This document shows, one piece after another, positions 6,019 to 7,369 of a DNA stretch of 7,369 nucleotides. Both the position numbers and the translations under genes were made by a program. Position 1 is the first letter of the stretch. Every line of letters starts with the position of its first letter. This DNA comes from Micrococcaceae bacterium UBA6021. GTDB lineage: Bacteria; Actinomycetota; Actinomycetes; Actinomycetales; Micrococcaceae. The stretch is from contig DIZT01000217.1 in NCBI GenBank assembly GCA_002427975.1, positions 1 through 7,369 of the forward strand, written 5' to 3'. The notes below the pieces were generated by a model. It had not been told where the DNA came from and ran no database searches. It saw only the letters and a list, made by a program, of their open reading frames with translations.

Positions 6019-6869
6019 CGCAGCACCCTTTCGTCCTGCGGGAGGGCGCCGATGCGCAGCATGATGGAGTAGCAGATGAGCGATACGACGAGGCCGCCCA
6101 GGAGGACACCGGCTCCCATGGGCGTGTTGTAGGCGCTCACAGCCTCGGGCCGTGTGGCCAGGAGGAGCATAACGATCCAGGGAGCGGCCACGGCGAGCCT
6201 GGCGGCGTTGACCGTCCAGGACTGCCGGGCCTCGAGTTCGCTGCGGGTCCGGGCATTTTCCCGGAGAAACTCCGCCAGTGTGCCGAGCAGTTTGCCCAGG
6301 TCCGAACCGCCCACTTCACGGGTCAGCCTGAGGGCCTCGACGATCCGGTCCGCCACGGGGTCCGCCAGCCGGTCCTTGAGCCTGTTAAGGGACGCATCGA
6401 ACCGGCCGCCGGCACGGTAATCAGCCCCGAAGTCCCGGAAGACGTGCCGGAGCTCCTCCGGGCCCTTCTCCCCCAGCTGAATCAGGGCCTCCGGCAGCGA
6501 AAGCCCGGCGCGGATGGCGGACCGCAGATGGTCCACCACGTCCGGCCAGAGCTGGCGCAGCACGGCCGTCCTCCTGTTCGCCCGCCACCGGACAATGCTG
6601 ACGGGAAGCCAGGCGCCGAACAGTCCGAAGCACACGGACATCGGCCATGACCGGCTGACCACAAAAAAGATAAGCGCCACAAAGATGCCCAGTCCCAGGC
6701 ACGACGCAACCAGGCCGGTGCCGGTGACCTTTTCGATACCGGCGGAGGCAAGGAGGTCCTCGAGGCGGCTGACTCTCGGGCGGCGCTTCAGCGCTGCGGG
6801 CTGTTCCCAGAACGACCACCAGATGAGGAAGAGCCCTGTCCCGGCAAGTACCCCAAATAAAGGCGCCAT
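6015..6869 (-). CDS. tadB: Tad pilus inner-membrane platform protein TadB
   Basis: This 284-residue polytopic protein is the presumed partner of TadC in the Tad secretion platform. Hydrophobic segments lie at about 4-20, 52-71, 76-94, 224-238 and 251-272. The cytoplasmic T2SS-F domain (about 100-220) contains LWPDVVDHLRSAIRAGLSLP (107-126) and, later, EVGGSDLGKLLGTLAEFLRE (185-204), both typical of TadB. The start ATG 6869-6867 shares one base with the tadA stop (TGATG). It is served by a GGAG eight nt upstream. The end overlaps tadC by 4 nt. Together these suggest one operon with coupled translation. Confidence 0.92.
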   Translation of the reverse strand: MAPLFGVLAGTGLFLIWWSFWEQPAALKRRPRVSRLEDLLASAGIEKVTGTGLVASCLGLGIFVALIFFVVSRSWPMSVCFGLFGAWLPVSIVRWRANRRTAVLRQLWPDVVDHLRSAIRAGLSLPEALIQLGEKGPEELRHVFRDFGADYRAGGRFDASLNRLKDRLADPVADRIVEALRLTREVGGSDLGKLLGTLAEFLRENARTRSELEARQSWTVNAARLAVAAPWIVMLLLATRPEAVSAYNTPMGAGVLLGGLVVSLICYSIMLRIGALPQDERVLR

Positions 6870-7369
6870 CAGCGCGGCTCCAGCAGCGCCGCGACGTCGT
6901 ACCCTGCGCGGGAAAACTTCTCCGCCGCAGGCATGGAATTGGCCCGTGGCTGCAGCTGGCCGTCCGCCATGGCGAAAACCATGGACGACTCAATGATGCC
7001 GTTCTCCACCCGCCGGCCGAGGGAGAGGATCTCGGTTACCTGGCGGCGGCCGTTGGCATGCCGGCTGCAATGGACCACCAGGTCGATGCAGGACGCCACG
7101 GTGGGCACCACGAAGGCGCTTGAGATGTTTTCGCCGGCGAGCAGCGGAAGCGTGCAGATCTTGATCACGGCGTCGTGGGCTGAGTTTGCGTGGACGGTGC
7201 ACATCCCGGGCATGCCACTATTTAGAGCGATCAGCATGTCCAGGCTTTCCGCTTCGCGGACTTCGCCCACCACGAGGCGGTCCGGGCGCATCCGGAGCGC
7301 TTCCTTGACGAGCCTGCGCAGTGGAATCTCGCCCTGGCCCTCGAGGTTGGGCTGCCGGCACTGGAGACC
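6869..7369 (-). CDS. tadA: Tad pilus assembly ATPase TadA/CpaF, C-terminal part (5' end outside window)
   Basis: These are the last 166 residues of a type II/IV secretion ATPase. The frame stays open from the right edge (begins GLQCRQPNLEGQGEIPLRRL), so the ATG at 7291 is internal. The sequence shows the typical TadA blocks: EALRMRPDRLVVGEVR (23-38 of this fragment), which carries the Walker B-like GE and the conserved Arg, then the CTVHANS histidine box (57-63, H60). The C-terminal SxIDLVVH-type stretch (ASCIDLVVH) follows. The Walker A region lies beyond the edge. TadA is a cytoplasmic hexameric ATPase that powers pilus assembly through TadB/TadC, encoded directly downstream. Gene context separates it from VirB11 or PilB relatives. 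Confidence 0.93.
   Translation of the reverse strand, partial: GLQCRQPNLEGQGEIPLRRLVKEALRMRPDRLVVGEVREAESLDMLIALNSGMPGMCTVHANSAHDAVIKICTLPLLAGENISSAFVVPTVASCIDLVVHCSRHANGRRQVTEILSLGRRVENGIIESSMVFAMADGQLQPRANSMPAAEKFSRAGYDVAALLEPR

Overview
The window is high-GC DNA whose eleven supportable genes all read on the minus strand, so transcription runs from the right edge to the left. The gene order (Tad/Flp pilus block, prfB, ftsE, ftsX, secreted coiled-coil hydrolase), monoderm-type Tad proteins and strong G/C bias at third codon positions point to an actinobacterium, most likely an Arthrobacter-like member of the Micrococcaceae. The genus is inferred from gene content, not from a database match.

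Right part (about 7369 to 3347, minus strand): a compact Tad (tight adherence) pilus cluster. In order of transcription it holds the 3' part of the secretion ATPase tadA, the membrane platform genes tadB and tadC, a small 88-residue two-helix protein in the slot where a Flp pilin is often found, two TadE-like pseudopilins and one TadE/G-like ('Tad' domain) protein. Most junctions overlap or nearly abut (TGATG, ATGA, 3 nt, 20-nt overlap, GTGA), so these genes are probably translated as one coupled operon. The one real gap is about 100 nt between tadC and the small protein. It is strongly C/A-rich on the coding strand and carries an 18-bp tandem repeat. No prepilin peptidase, TadZ-like protein or canonical Flp pilin lies in the window.

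Middle (3293 to 2175): prfB, encoding peptide chain release factor 2, in one uninterrupted frame and so without the programmed +1 frameshift. It starts 53 nt after the Tad cluster with a poor ribosome binding site and possible -10 elements very close to its ATG, so a leaderless or near-leaderless mRNA is possible.

Left part (1999 to 1): ftsE and ftsX, overlapping by ATGA, followed 27 nt later by the start of a secreted coiled-coil protein cut by the window edge. FtsE (ATPase) and FtsX (membrane protein) form a complex that activates a periplasmic or extracellular peptidoglycan hydrolase. The truncated gene has the expected N-terminus (signal peptide, then coiled coil) of such a CwlO/RipC-like partner. 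The 175-bp gap between prfB and ftsE holds two small hairpins and a TATAGT box and probably contains an ftsE promoter.

I found no RNA genes, mobile elements or CRISPR arrays. The window is mostly well-known conserved biology. The parts most worth a second look are the small pilin-slot protein, its repeat-bearing C/A-rich leader, and the loss of the usual Glu+5 in several of the pilin-like proteins.
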